A stretch of DNA of 64,000 nucleotides from Malus domestica (GCF_042453785.1 NC_091671.1:28487001-28551000), one strand, 5' to 3'. Counted from the first letter of the stretch, positions 21,201 through 34,205 are shown. Notes: generated by a model from the letters alone, not told the origin. Translations and numbers: made by a program.

Positions 21201-24042
21201 TATCTGGAATTCTGTCATAAAGGCTGAACGTGATAGAAATTTGAGATTTATGAAATGTGTGTTTTGCAGGAAGAACTTATAAGAGCAAAGTCTAGTGGAT
21301 CGCTTGTGATTAAGAACGGATATTTCCAAGGGAGAAATGTACGTGAAAGCTTGAATCAATTGCGGGTGAGCCTGAATCGATCTTTGATTTTACCCAGCAT
21401 AGATAATGATTCTGATGAAGAGGTAAATATGGATGAACATGATATAAGGGAACTACGTGAGCAGCTAGATGAGCTGCATAATTCTTATGAGAAGGATATT
21501 AGGGACAATTCTGTCAGTAAAGATTCTGATCAGTTGGGTGGAAGTTGTGATACGGACTCGATAAGGGAAGCTGACTTTCATAGTTCAGACGAAAAAGAAA
21601 TCGAGGTATTTGAAGAAATTGATCTGGAATTTTCTCAGAATGAGCTTCCTCCTAAGGACAACAACAAATTGGCAGAAAACCTTTCTCCTACCACCGCCAG
21701 TCTAGAAAACAGAAGTGGTGTTTCAATCAGTTTATGCTGTCAGTCCCCAGTCCTCCAAGACCCAACACTGTCTGAGTCTCCAAAAATTGGAAATGCACAA
21801 AGAAAGAGTGTCACTTTTGCACCAAGTTGTTCAGTTAGTCAGAACAATGTACCAGACAATTCCAAGTTCAAGTCAGATGTATTGAGACACTCACTTAACC
21901 AAAGTGAAAACATCCAATCCTCTTTGCGCTCAAGCAAGATATTTCCAGGCCCCACTGAGTCATTGGCTGCCAGCCTCCAGAGGGGCTTGCAGATAATTGA
22001 CTCCCACCAGCAGAACTCCAAATCAAGCAAATCTGCAGTCTCGTTCTCCTTTGAGCATTTGGCATTGAAACCTGTTAAAGCTAATTCTTCATCTCAAACA
22101 TTACCAGAAACAAGGCCATCCATAGATGGGCCATCTTCTTCGTTCCTTTGTGCATCATGTAAAAAAAGAGTGTATAAAGATGATGCCAATGAGGTCCAGG
22201 ATAGCTTGAAAACATGGACTGTAGTAGTTGATGAAGCAGGAAATCCTAACCAAATGACTGAGGTACGTTAAGTTTACCTTGCTGTAAAACTCAGGAATGA
22301 ATTCTGATTTGGGAATATGCCTTATTAATTTCCTTTTTTCGTCTATTCAGGATGGATTGGAAGAAGCTAAAAAGGAGGAGCTTGAGAATCGTTGCAAGGA
22401 GCAAGCAGCTAAAATTGAGCAGTTAAACCAACTGGTAGCATTTTCTATTTCGGTTTTGACCTCAATAAACTATTTCTTCTCCATATATTTGTCTCTTACA
22501 TTTCAGGACTTTTATTCTGTTTTTAGGTAGAGCAATTCAAAAGTTGTGCAGAAAATGGTAAAGAAATGATACCATATGAGGAGTTCAAAGACGGAAAGAA
22601 GGTAGGTCGGAGTGCTTTATGTTTTTAACCTTTTCCTGTTCTGATATTAACTTCCTTAATTTTGGATGTTTAAAGTTCTCTTACATGTTAGTGGTGATTT
22701 TGTAGCTTGTGAGGGGCAGTTCTGTTGATATTCACCAACCAGAGATTATAAAGGAGAAATATGAAATACGGGAAGTTCAGACTCAGTTCGATCTTGGGTA
22801 TGGGAATGCAGATTTTGATATGGATGAGAAGGAAGTACTACTTAAGGAAGTTCAGATGTTAAGGGCCAAATTGCAGTCACGCACTGATGCATTACCCAAC
22901 AAGTCCACTGAGAGTCTGAGATCCTCTTTATTGTCACGATCCATGCAACTGCGAAAAAGTGGTGCATTTCAAGATAACAGCAAGGAAGAACTAGAGAAGG
23001 AAAGACAGAGATGGACAGAAATGGAGAGTGATTGGATTTCCTTAACTGATGACTTGCGGATAGATCTTGAATCCATCCGTCGACGAGCAGATAAAGTGGA
23101 GATGGAATTGAAATTGGAGAAGCAAAGCACTGAAGAGTTGGATGACGCGCTTCATAGATCTGTCCTTGGGCATGCTCGCATGGTTGAACACTATGCTGAA
23201 CTACAAGATAAATACAATGACTTGGTTGCAAAGCACCGTGCAATCATGGCAGGAATAGCAGAAGTGAAGAGGGCAGCAGCAAAGGCAGGAGCAAAAGGTC
23301 GTGGATCTCGCTTTTCCAAATCCCTGGCAACAGAGCTCTCAGTATTGAGGGTGGAAAGGGAGAGGGAGAGGGAACTTTTAAAGAAGGAGAACAAGAGTCT
23401 CAAGATTCAACTGAGAGATACTGCAGAAGCTGTTCATGCTGCCGGAGAACTCCTTGTTAGGCTTAGGGAAGCTGAACATTCAGCATCAGTTGCAGAGGTA
23501 ACTCATATTTCACCCTCAAACATAGGGGTGTGCCATCCACACACCCCTTTTTACTTCACACACACACCCCTAAACATATATCTTGGTGCTCTGGATATAG
23601 CTTACTTTGGAAAAGCCTAACATTCAGCATTTTTGCGATCAAGTATTGACCATTCGGTTTGAGTATTTTACAGTTACAGTACTTTACAGGCTTAGAGACC
23701 ACTCAAGTTAATGGTTGTTCCAGGTTTTTTGGATAGAAAGGCTTGAAGTTTGTTTGTGTCTCTCATTAATTGTTTTTATCTTCTGTTTTCCCATAAACAC
23801 AGGAGAATTTTAGGAATGTGCATCAAGAAAACGAAAAGTTGAAGAAGCAAATGGAGAAGCTTAAAAGAAAACACAAGATGGAGCTGATCACCATGAAGCA
23901 ATACATGGCAGAGAGTAAACTGCCAGAGTCTGCTTTGCAACCACTAAACCGGGAGGACTCTGACATTCCGCAGAACACAATCATAGATGATGATCAGGCA
24001 TGGAGAGCAGAATTCGGAGCCATATATCAAGAACATTACTGA
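18260..24042 (+). CDS. Kinesin-12 family motor protein (KIN-12E/F-like)
   Basis: Seventeen exons join in frame into about 1,212 residues: 18260-18568, 18693-18755, 18847-18984, 19146-19229, 19319-19444, 19556-19615, 19710-19763, 19875-19967, 20073-20168, 20292-20443, 20743-20892, 21050-21179, 21270-22262, 22351-22434, 22527-22601, 22706-23497 and 23803-24042. All introns are GT-AG. An N-terminal Ser-rich leader with '[10 protein letters not shown]' is typical of plant kinesin-12. The motor follows, starting at VVVRIRP, with P-loop SGSGKTYT, switch I SSRSH and switch II DLAGLD. The C-terminal half is Glu/Lys-rich coiled coil. Kinesin-12 motors act on spindle and phragmoplast microtubules during division. 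Switch II departs from the usual DLAGSE. The exact family member is inferred; Arabidopsis KIN-12F is my nearest guess. Confidence 0.92.
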
Positions 24043-24069
24043 CTGGTCAAAATTTGAAACCAAAATGCA

Positions 24070-24175
24070 ATTTGGAAAGTTTTGGTCTGCTCACTGGCAG
24101 TGCAAGCATTCAACTACCGATTTATCTGGTTTGCTCACAGGCAGTGCAAGCATTTAACTACCGATTTATCTGAAT
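24070..24175 (+). repeat. Tandem duplication in the kinesin 3' UTR
   Basis: 'ggcagtgcaagcatt-aactac' followed by 'cgatttatctg' occurs twice in a row with a period of about 47 bases, just past the stop codon at 24042. Minor sequence differences separate the copies. Confidence 0.8.
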
Positions 24176-24544
24176 GAGACCCAACTTGGGGTTCATGCAA
24201 TAGACAACAGTACTATGAATTTGTTCCTTTTCTATTCTTTTACCGAGTGCCTCAATCCATATGATTCAGTGTTTGTCTTGAAGCTATGTCTTGTAAATTT
24301 ATTTTTCGGGATTAGACTCCATAATCTATTGCCAAGGATTCACAATACACGGTATTAAATAGAAAATATCTTATTCTATTGTGTTTTCATGTCTTAGTAA
24401 CTTATTACTTTATATTTGCTAAAACAATCATCCAAATTTCTAGCTTCATAAGCTTACAAGTAAATTGTGTGCTTTTTCATGATGATTTACAGAATTTGAC
24501 AGAAAATGAGGAATTTCTGACAAATCTTAGATGTTTGTTGACAC

Positions 24545-25185
24545 TGTTGGATAGTGGCCAAATTGTGGCCAAGTGGCCATCACCTTTCCTAATAAACAAA
24601 CCAAAAGAAAAAAAAAAGTGAAAGGCATCATGATTATGTTTGTTGAAAAGAAAAAAGGAAAGTCATGATGATGTTTGTAAAGTAATCATTATGTCTTTAC
24701 TTTGGTTTTGTTTATTAGTTGTTTTAGGATGGATGAATGTTAGCATACGGAAGTGAGAAAGAGAGAGGGGGGGAGCGGCATCAGATGAGAGAAACCAGGG
24801 AGAGCATTCGGCTCTCCCATTTGAATATGAGCTGCTCCTTCCCACCATTTGTAATAATCCCCTTTTATTAGTAATCACTCAATCAAAGATATTTGTGCTA
24901 CATTTTGTGGCTTTTGGGAGAAAAGGAATTTGGTATATGTTTCCATCTTCTCCATTTGTTCTTTGTGAGAGTGAGAGCTATTGGGTGTATGTGAGATTTG
25001 GGTTTGAGAGTTAAAACTCTATTTGTAATCTCCATTTTGATATTAGTGGAATTTCCTCGCCGTCTCGGAACTGGACGTAGGCTTACGCCGAACCAGTATA
25101 AATCCTTGTGTCATTTGGATTATTTGTCTTATCATATTTTGCCGTTGTTGCTTATTGGTTTCATATTTGACGCTTCCGCACAACA
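24545..25185 (+). repeat. 5' LTR of the nested copia-like element
   Basis: 641 bases, TG...CA. Contains 'agtataaatcc' near 25095, a plausible TATA-like motif. The flanking 5-base duplication is directly to the left. Confidence 0.92.
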
Positions 25186-25187
25186 AG

Positions 25188-25199
25188 TGGTATCAGAGC
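25188..25199 (+). other. Primer-binding site (initiator Met tRNA) of the copia-like element
   Basis: TGGTATCAGAGC, two bases after the LTR end, is the standard plant retrotransposon site complementary to the 3' end of initiator methionine tRNA. Confidence 0.93.
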
Positions 25200-26470
25200 T
25201 CCGGGTTTCGACTTGGAGGCTTTGTACTAGTATGTCTATGAAATCTTCGAATGACGGTGAAATATGTTTTTTTTGAAAAAATTCGACAGGAGGAATGACT
25301 TTGGCATTTGGTCAATTGGAGAATGGTTTCGGAAACAGCGTGTCTGCTGCAATGTTGTTGTCGATGTTGTTGAAGTGTTGGTGTTCGACGGCTGCAGGTG
25401 TAGTGTACTGCTTTTGGTGGGTTTTCCGTTGGTCATCGTTGCACCGGAGGTGTTTGTGGGTTGTTGTCGACGAGTTGAGTGGGAAGGAGAAAAGGTAGAA
25501 GCAGTTGAAAATTGAAAAGAAAATGTTGGTTCTTTTTCTTTCGGCATTTGTTTTGGCAGAAGGACATCATGATGACAAATGATGTTGTTGGCTAAAGAAA
25601 AGGGAAAAGGGCTAAGGCTAAGTTTTCTTCTCTTTGGCATTTTTTCAACGATAGAGAAGTTTTTCTTCACTCCCACTAGTTGCCTTTGGAGCAAGTTGAT
25701 GGAAACATTGGAGGAGTTTGTGAGGGCCAATTTGTTGAATTCTGCAAGTTTGGATAGTGAGACACCACACTATTTTGGAGACACCTAATGCGGAACATTT
25801 GTGTGGAACCCTCTTGTAGAAGGCAAGTTATATGCTTTCTTTGTTTGGTCTATGGATATTTGGTTGGATTTGTTTGCCACTGCTATTTGGTCTGTTGGTC
25901 TCCATCATCTGCAATTAGTTTTCTTGAAGACTCCAGTTGAGGTATGGTTTTGGATCTCCTGCTGATTATTTGAATTTGAAATTTTGGTTGTCCTGTTGGT
26001 GCTCATGTGATGATGGTAAACTTGAGTGAAGGGCATATTTTTGTATGTGGTATGTGAGACTTTGTTGCCAAATTTGTAATCAGTTTTGACTTGGAGAATG
26101 TGCCATGCTATTTGAATGAGTCTATTGGTGCAGTTTAAGACCATGGTGTTTGTGAGCAGGTGGAGTTCGTTGTGTGTCCAACTTTGGTATGGTGCGCTTG
26201 ATCTTTTGTTGGTGATATTGAAGAATTTAGTTCTTCGTTTGAATCACTTTTGTTTTTTGGTCAAGGCACTTATGTTTTGCAAATTTGGAGAAGACGGTAG
26301 AGAAATGGTCTACTTTTGTTGGCTTTGGTACAATTTGAGTCGAGGTGGTGATCATTATGAGTACCGAGAGTTTGGGGAATTTGATTTAGTTCCCGTTGTC
26401 TTTAGTTTGTACTTTGGGTGCTTATGGTGGTTGTTGATTCGATTCTCTGTGATGTTTTCGGAATTTGGCC
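25200..26470 (+). pseudogene. Interior of the copia-like element with a gag-start remnant
   Basis: Near 25231 a frame begins MSMKSSNDGE, and after a poly-T region another frame reads KFDRRNDFGIW, which resembles the usual start of copia gag proteins. The frames do not join because of a frameshift in the T-run near 25268. The remaining kilobase has short open frames on both strands (for example 26116-26529) with no recognisable domain. I see no captured host exon. It is best described as a gutted interior. Confidence 0.55.
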
Positions 26471-26481
26471 AAGGTGGAGAT
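26471..26481 (+). other. Polypurine tract of the copia-like element
   Basis: 'aaggtggagat' directly precedes the right LTR, the expected place for plus-strand priming. Confidence 0.7.
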
Positions 26482-27121
26482 TGTTGGATAGTGGCCAAAT
26501 TGTGGCCAAGTGGCCATCACCTTTCCTAATAAACAAACCAAAAGAAAAAAAAAAGTGAAAGGCATCATGATTATGTTTGTTGAAAAGAAAAAAGGAAAGT
26601 CATGATGATGTTTGTAAAGTAATCATTACGTCTTTACTTTGGTTTTGTTTATTAGTTGTTTTAGGATGGATGAATGTTAGCATACGGAAGTGAGAAAGAG
26701 AGAGGGGGGAGCGGCATCAGATGAGAGAAACCAGGGAGAGCATTCGGCTCTCCCATTTGAATATGAGCTGCTCCTTCCCACCATTTGTAATAATCCCCTT
26801 TTGTTAGTAATCACTCAATCAAAGATATTTGTGCTACATTTTGTGGCTTTTGGGAGAAAAGGAATTTGGTATATGTTTCCATCTTCTCCATTTGTTCTTT
26901 GTGAGAGTGAGAGCTATTGGGTGTATGTGAGATTTGGGTTTGAGAGTTAAAACTCTATTTGTAATCTCCATTTTGATATTAGTGGAATTTCCTCGCCGTC
27001 TCGGAACTGGACGTAGGCTTACGCCGAACCAGTATAAATCCTTGTGTCATTTGGATTATTTGTCTTATCATATTTTGCCGTTGTTGCTTATTGGTTTCAT
27101 ATTTGACGCTTCCGCACAACA
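26482..27121 (+). repeat. 3' LTR of the nested copia-like element
   Basis: 640 bases, essentially identical to the left LTR. It is followed at once by the 'gacac' duplication and then by the resumed gypsy LTR (atcccgatcc). Confidence 0.92.
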
Positions 27122-27126
27122 GACAC

Positions 27127-29294
27127 ATCCCGATCCTAGAATCAAGGCGTGCTGGCCGTCACGTGAGTGTGACGTAACCAAAAGTGCGACACGGAAGCAA
27201 AAGATAAGAGAAATACGAATAAACAAAAACCAAATACTAGCAATAATAACCAAGTAACGTGCTAGAGTAAGTTTAAGTGTGAAACACACAAATTCAGAGC
27301 ATAAGAGTAGGACCATAACTAAAATACAACACCCGCAGGTGAGTCCTACATTTATGTAGTCTGTCAGTACGCCGTGGGAATCCTCGTGGGCCACCAACAC
27401 TGCTAACTAGAACCTAGAGGGGCGCAAAACAAAATTGAGTGGGTCAGTAAAACCAAAGCTTTTCGAAAACATTTCATCAAAACAATTCTAACCCCTCGCT
27501 GTAAAACCTATATACTTTCCCAGAAAATAACATAATAGTAAATAATTCCTCATATATCTCAAATCATCAATCTTTATCAATTCTAGAAAATATGCCATGC
27601 CATAAATGTCAATAACAGATTATGAATGCATCAATATAACAGGTGACATAATGAATCAACCGGAGACCCTACAGTTGATCCTGTACGGTTAATTCCATAG
27701 CTCAATATCCAAACCAACCGGAGTCACCACGGTGACCTGTACAGCACTACTCTGCACATAAGTCGGAACTCCTGAAGTAGTCTGTACAACAAGAATGGTG
27801 TAATAATACGCTCTAGTGCTTCTCTCAACAATCATCTGTGCACATAATCTAAGGTCACCTACCAGTCGGAACCACCTCTAGTGATCTGTACGACTAGCAT
27901 GTCGGAACCCTCTCATGGCCTGTACGACATGCACCTACTTGGATCTAAGGTGAGCGTGCGGTGCGGTGAATACTATAAGCACTAACACCAGGGTGCAAGT
28001 TTTGAGCTCTCAACACAATTCACATCATCAATGATTCACATAAATAACATAAAACTCACCTGATACTCACATGTGCGTCCACAGCACCAATTCATATATA
28101 TATATATGCATCAATTACTAATTCATATAATTCATAATATGCATGCATGGCATTTGAAAACATACTTTCATTTTAATTCAATTTCTGGGAAAATCAATAG
28201 TATATAGGTAATAACAGAAAATAACTGCCCACTCACTGATAAGTCGAATGGTCGTAACCCCCGTGACGCCCTTGAATCCGCTCGTCCTCGGGATAGGTAT
28301 CACCTATATGCAAAACAACTAAAACAACGTTTTTTAAAGCACATAACCGACAATTCGCAATAACTTCTCATACGGTGCTCAATTTGGGTATATGAATATA
28401 CCACGGTGACCTACTCGACGTCACGGACGTCGAGGTATTTTTAGAAAAAAAATTTCGAGGCCGCACGCGCCCCCACGCGCCGGGAGGGGCACGGACGTAC
28501 GCACTCCACGGGCGTCATCTTCTTCCTCCAGTCGCCGGACTGGTTTTCCAATCACCGGAAAACTGGAGATTTTTCAATCTCCTTGTTCTCCGTCATTTCT
28601 CAACCATTTTTCACGCATTTTATATCAAAATGAAGCCCTAATCATGTAGAATCACGTTACACTACTTTAAGGCTCTAAAAACTACGAAATCTCACCGGAG
28701 AAATTTCAAGAAAACCGGCCAACTTCGAACTCAACGATCTCGACGTCCAAAACCTTCAAACTAAGCACTCCGAGCTTCCTTAGGACCTCACTAAGCTCAC
28801 TATAAGCTTAGAATTCCCTGAAAATCAACACATCACGAATGCATGAACAGTACTTAAATTGGACCTCGAGTTTTCAACGTGATATCGAGGGTTCTAAGTT
28901 CTAAAAATGGTACCATTCAACTCAGGAGGTCGAAATGATGAAGAACCTTACCCTTTTGGCGTCGATCCGTGATGATTGGAGGGTTTTATGCTTTGGTCCG
29001 TACGTTTTCGAGAGGGAGAGAGTGAGACTGAAACGGAGAGGAGAGAGAGAGCACGGGGAAGAGAGAGGAAATGTTTGACCCGTGTGTATGTGTGTGTGGT
29101 CCATCGCAAAATAATCACCATCCATTTCCTTAACTCCCTAACCACAAAAATACAACCTTATCCAATTTAAATTTTCCAAAACTTAGGAAATATGCATATT
29201 CAATAACATGCCACACACATACCTTAGTAACCGTCAAAGGTACTTTCGTCATTTCACAACCTCGATAAATAGAATCTCGGGACGGGCTGTGACA
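27127..29294 (-). repeat. Gypsy 3' LTR, main part
   Basis: Minus-orientation LTR ending (plus strand) CGGGACGGGCTGTGACA at 29294. The first six bases, TGACAC, lie at 24539-24544 on the other side of the copia insertion. Short ORFs in it are shadows. Confidence 0.93.
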
Positions 29295-29310
29295 ATCTAC
29301 CCTCCTTATA
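29295..29310 (-). other. Polypurine tract of the gypsy element
   Basis: On the minus strand the sequence next to the 3' LTR reads 'ctataaggagggtagat', a purine-rich run in the expected position. Confidence 0.8.
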
Positions 29311-29351
29311 GAATTTCATCCTCGAAATTCATAGAACCAGTCACCACACTA

Positions 29352-32300
29352 CTACTCATAAAACAACTTTGGATACATCTCCCTCATTCGATCTTCTGTC
29401 TCCCAAGTAGCTTCTTCTACTGAGTGGTTCCTCCACAATACTTTTACCAAGCTCACAGTCTTATTCCTTAGAACCTTGTCTTTCCAATCCAAGATAGTCA
29501 CTGGTTCTTCATCATACGTCAAATCCGGATTAATCTCCAAAGGTTGAGGAGGAATCACATGTGAAGGATCTGAAACATAATGTCGAAACATCGAGACATG
29601 AAACACATTATGTACCTTAGATAACTCCGGAGGCAACTCCAACCTGTAAGCAACTTCACCAATCATCTCAATGATCTCATAAGGTCCTATGTACCTAGGA
29701 CTTAGTTTGCCTTTCTTTCCAAACCGCACTACACCTTTCCAAGGTGACAATTTCAAGAATACCAAATTACCCACATCATAAACTCGATCAGTAGCATGTC
29801 TATCTGCTAAACTCTTTTGTTGATCCTGGGCCGCTTTCAGGTTAGACTTAATCACCTGAACATTTTGAGTAGTCTCATCCACAATCTCTGGGCCCTCTAG
29901 CACTCTTTCGCCAACCTCTGACCAACACAATGGCGTACGACAAGGTCTACCATAAAGTGCCTCAAATGGTGACATACCGATGCTCGAATGAAAACTATTA
30001 TTGTAGGCAAATTCCATCAAGTCTAGGCAATCATGCCAAGAATCACCAAACTGTAACACTGAAGATCTCAACATATCCTCTAACGTCTGAATAGTCCTCT
30101 CTGATTGCCCATCGGTTTGAGGATGATAAGCAGTACTGTAAAGCAATTTCGTACCAAGAGCTTCCTGAAAAGCTACCAAAAACTTAGAAGTAAATCTTAG
30201 ATCTCGATCAGAAATAATATTCACTAGAACTCCATGATACTTCACAATCTTCGTGATGAACAACTTACCCAATTTATTCAGAGGATACTTTTCCCTCACT
30301 GGAATGAAGTGTGCTGACTTAGTATGCCGATCTACAATCACCCAAACACCATCAAATCCATTTCGTGTACGAGGAAACTTATACACGAAATCCATAGTTA
30401 TATTTTCCCATTTCCACTGAGGAACAGGAAGTGGCTGCATCCGACCAAAAGGCTTCTTTCTTTCAGCTTTAACTTGCTGACAAACAATACACCTACTTAC
30501 ATATTCTGCAATCTCCCTCTTCATACCCGGCCAATAATAAAATGGTCGAATGGTATGGTACATCTTAGTCCCTCCTGGATGCATCGCATAAGCTGAACAA
30601 TGTGCTTCATCCAAAATTTCCTTCTTTAATTCCTTATTATTCGGCACATACATTCTGTTCTCCTGCATAAGCATGCCATCTGATTCTCAAATCCTGAGGT
30701 CTTTCTTTTTCCCTTCACTTCTCAATTGGATCATTTCTTGAATTTCTTCACCTACCATCTGAGCTTCAAGTACACGATCAACCAAAACTGGCCTGACTTG
30801 GAAACTAGCAAGAAAAACTTCTCTTTGTTCTACTAACTCCAACTTTACTCCAGTCGCTCTCAAATCTGCAAGAAGAGGAACACGACAAGCATACAAAGCA
30901 TTGAGTCGACCTTGAGGTTTCCTACTCAGTGCATCAGCTACCATATTTGCACGACCCAGATGATACTCAATAGTGCAGTCATAATCACTTAGTAACTCCA
31001 TCCACCTTCGTTGACGAAGATTAAGATCATGCTGAGTGAAAAGATATTGAAGACTCTTATGATCTATGAAGATCTTACACTTCTCACCATAGAGATAATA
31101 CCTCCAAATTTTCAAAGCAAAAACAATGGCTGCCAATTCAAGATCGTGAGTAGGATAATTCCTTTCATGAATCTTCAACTGTCGAGAAGCATAGGCAATC
31201 ACTCTATTATGCTGTATCAAAACACATCCTAAATCATTCAAAGAAGCATCACTGTAAATCTCAAAGTTACCGCTACCATCAGGAAGTACCAATACCGGAG
31301 CATGAGTGAGGCAATATTTCAATTGCTGGAAACTTTGCTCACAATTCTCGTCCCACTCGAACTTAACATCCTTCCTGGTTAACTTCGTTAGTGGCAATGC
31401 AATCATAGAAAAATCTTGAACAAACCGTCGATAATAACCTGCTAGACCCAGAAAACTCCGTACCTCAGTGACGGTTCGTGATTGTTCCAAATTCTTCACT
31501 GCTGCTATCTTTTGAGGATCTACTTGAATTCCTTGTGTCGATACTACATGCCCCAAAAATGCCACTTCATTCAACCAAAACTGACATTTGCTAAACTTGG
31601 CATACAACTGATGCTCCCTCAATTTCTTTAATACCAAGTTAAGATGTCGAATATGATCTGCTTTAGACTTAGAGTACACCAGAATATCATCAATGAAAAC
31701 AATGACAAATCTATCAAGATATTGCTGGAATACCTCATTCATTAGCCTCATGAAAGCTGCAGGTGCATTAGTCAATCCAAATGGCATCACCAAAAATTTA
31801 TAATGCCTATAACGGGTCCTGAAAGCCGTCTTAGGTACATGTTCCTCTTTAATCTTCAACTGATAATAGCCAGATCTCAAATCAATCTTATAGAACACAC
31901 ACACACCTTTAAGCTGATCAAACAAATCATCGATACAAGGTAAGGGATAACGGTTTTTAATCGTTACCCGATTCAATTGCCTGTAATCAATACATAATCT
32001 CAAAGTTCCATCTTTCTTTCTTACAAACAACACCGGCCAAGGTGAAGTACTAGGTTGAATGAAACCTTTATCAGTTAATTCCTGTAACTGAATTTTCAAC
32101 TCTCTCAATTCAGCTAGAGCCATTCTATATGGAGTCAAAGATATAGGATCCGTACCTGGAAGCAAATCAATCGAAAACTTCACATCTCTGTTTGGCGGCA
32201 ATCCAGGCAAATCGTCTGGGAATACATCAGGATAGTGCTTGACTATTCCAACTTCCTCCACACTACTAGGAACAACATCATTTAACACCACATGTGCTAA

Positions 32301-34205
32301 GTATCCTTGACAACCTTTCGATAACAACTTCTTTGCTCTCATGGCAGAAATAATACCATGTCTCACCCCACTGCTTTCACCCACGAAAGCAACCTCTGGT
32401 AATCCAGGACGATGAAAAGTAACTGACTTCCCGTAACAATCCATATGGGCACGATTACAATGCAACCAATCTGCCCCTAAAATCACATCAAAATCCATAA
32501 TATCTAATGGGATAAGATTAGCTAGTATAACCACACCATCTACCATCACTGGACACCTAGGATAAACACTATCAACATAACATTTGTCCCCTCTAGGCAT
32601 AGAAAATTCTAAATCAAATCCTAGAGGTGTAGGGTGAGGTTGAGTCATTTGAGCAAAAGTATGAGAAATCACAGAATGTGTAGCACCACAATCAATCAAA
32701 ACTCTAGCAAAGTGACCAAGAATATTTAACGTACCCATAATCAAGTCCGGATGATTATGAGCATCTTGCAGTGATATGTGATTAACACGTCCTTGAGCTT
32801 GCTGTCGTCCACCACGACCTCTGTTGCCTTGGTTACCTCGCCCCTGAGAAGTACGTTCATGTCCTGGCTGGCTAGACTGCCTAGGCGGTCCTGCACCACT
32901 AGCAGTAACCTTTCCCTGTCGGGGCTGACCTCCCTGATGCCACTGAGATCCACTAGCTGGCATGGAAGAATAAGAAGTATAACCTCCAGGGTCTTGGGAA
33001 TACCCAGTCTGAGAATAAGGATCTTGGGAATATTGATACTGTCTGGAAGCATAGGGAGCAGTATCACCCTGGTAGTGATAAGCACCACCACGACCCGTCT
33101 GACCATAACTGCCTGATCCAAAGCTCTGCTGAATCGGCGCTGGATGTGGCATAGCAGACTGCTGAGATCTCTGCTGCCTCTGGGAACACTGAACAGCCCT
33201 ATGTCCCATCTGTCCACAAGTGTAGCAAGCACCACCACTACCACTTCTCTTACACTCTCCATGATGTCTAAAATTACAACGACGACACAACGGAGCACCA
33301 GAACCACCAGCACCACCAAAATCTTTCTGTCTCTGAAACCTGGGTCCACCAGTAAATCTTTCGCCTCTCCTCGAGCCTGTGACACTAAATCCTCAACGGG
33401 AAGAACTCGAGCTCGCTCCACTTTTCTTGAAATTCTGTGTCTTACGGGGTCCCTGAGTGGAGATACCTTTACCCCTATCCTCTTTCTTCTGATTATCATT
33501 CTTATCTTCATCATCCTCACTGTTACTAAGAAGGTTGTCGGAATCCTCAATCCGAACCAAAATCTCAGAAAACTCATGATAATCGGTGCAAGGAAGCGCA
33601 CTAGCAAAAGTCCGCCATTTCCTCTTAGTTCTCAGCTTAAAACGGCGAAGCATCTCTGCCTGATTACCAGCTGTATCAGGATCATAACGAGATAAGTCTG
33701 TAAATTTCCTGTAATACTCATGCGCCGACATATTCTTTTGCTTCAATTGGGTGAACTCCTGCTTCTTACGGTTAATGTATTCCGGAGGAACAAATCTTTT
33801 CATGAAATTCTCTTTGAATACTTCCCAGTCAGCTGCCATCTCAGGCGACATAAACTTAGTCTGATTTACCCACCAAGCTGCTGGCTCTCGTCCTAAAAAC
33901 CAAGTAGTGGTCTCCACCCATCTATTAGCAGGAAGATTCCCTTGACTCTGCATCACCTGAAAAGTCTTCTCAATATGGTCTAACCACTTTTCGACCCCTT
34001 CATGACCCTCATTGCCCATGAAACGGTCCAATTTCAGATTATACATAGTCTTCAGAGGTGTTCTCTGAGGAGGAGGAGGACGACGAATTGCATTCTGAAA
34101 GGCATGGGCCATCGCTTCCTCTAATTGGGTTATATCAGGGAAATTAGACTCAGAAGCACGGCGTGATTCCCTACGAGGCGGCATAGTTCTGACAGAAGAC
34201 ACCAA
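29352..34205 (-). pseudogene. Gypsy gag-pol reading frame broken by two in-frame TGA codons
   Basis: A single minus-strand frame of about 1,617 codons runs from 34205 to 29352. It is interrupted only by TGA at 33393-33395 and at 30687-30689; there are no frameshifts. The order is gag with capsid-type sequence (34205-33450), CCHC zinc knuckle (about 33229-33188), aspartic protease with DCGATHS (about 32700), RT with FIDD (about 31695), RNase H (about 31250-31190), integrase with an HHCC finger (about 30610-30480) and DDE core (about 30395-30080), and a C-terminal chromodomain-like tail (about 29480-29360). This order and the tail mark a Tekay/Del-type chromovirus. The protease motif has Cys where Ser or Thr is usual. 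Both breaks would stop translation. The element probably no longer makes its own full polyprotein. Confidence 0.93.

Larger units (their letters stand above)
24545..27121 (+). mobile_element. Young non-autonomous Ty1/copia-like element nested in the gypsy LTR
   Basis: Two almost identical LTRs, 24545-25185 and 26482-27121, both starting TGTTGGATAGTGG and ending GCACAACA, flank a 1.3-kb interior. By eye they differ at only about two bases and one homopolymer indel. Target duplications 'gacac' lie at 24540-24544 and 27122-27126, inside the first six bases of the gypsy LTR. A Met-type primer site follows the left LTR and a purine tract precedes the right one. The interior has no RT, integrase or protease. 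Only a gag-start-like remnant is seen near 25230-25310, so transposition must have used enzymes from elsewhere. Confidence 0.93.

Noticed and set aside
22842..23243. 133-codon minus-strand ORF within the kinesin coiled-coil exon
   Set aside because: Antisense shadow of exon 16.
26116..26529. 137-codon ORF in the copia-like interior running into its LTR
   Set aside because: No recognisable domain, odd composition, and it crosses the PPT and LTR boundary.
32741..33607. 288-codon minus-strand ORF and plus-strand ORFs at 32778 and 33144
   Set aside because: Shadows of the gypsy gag-pol frame, caused by its Gly/Ser/Gln-rich zinc-knuckle region.
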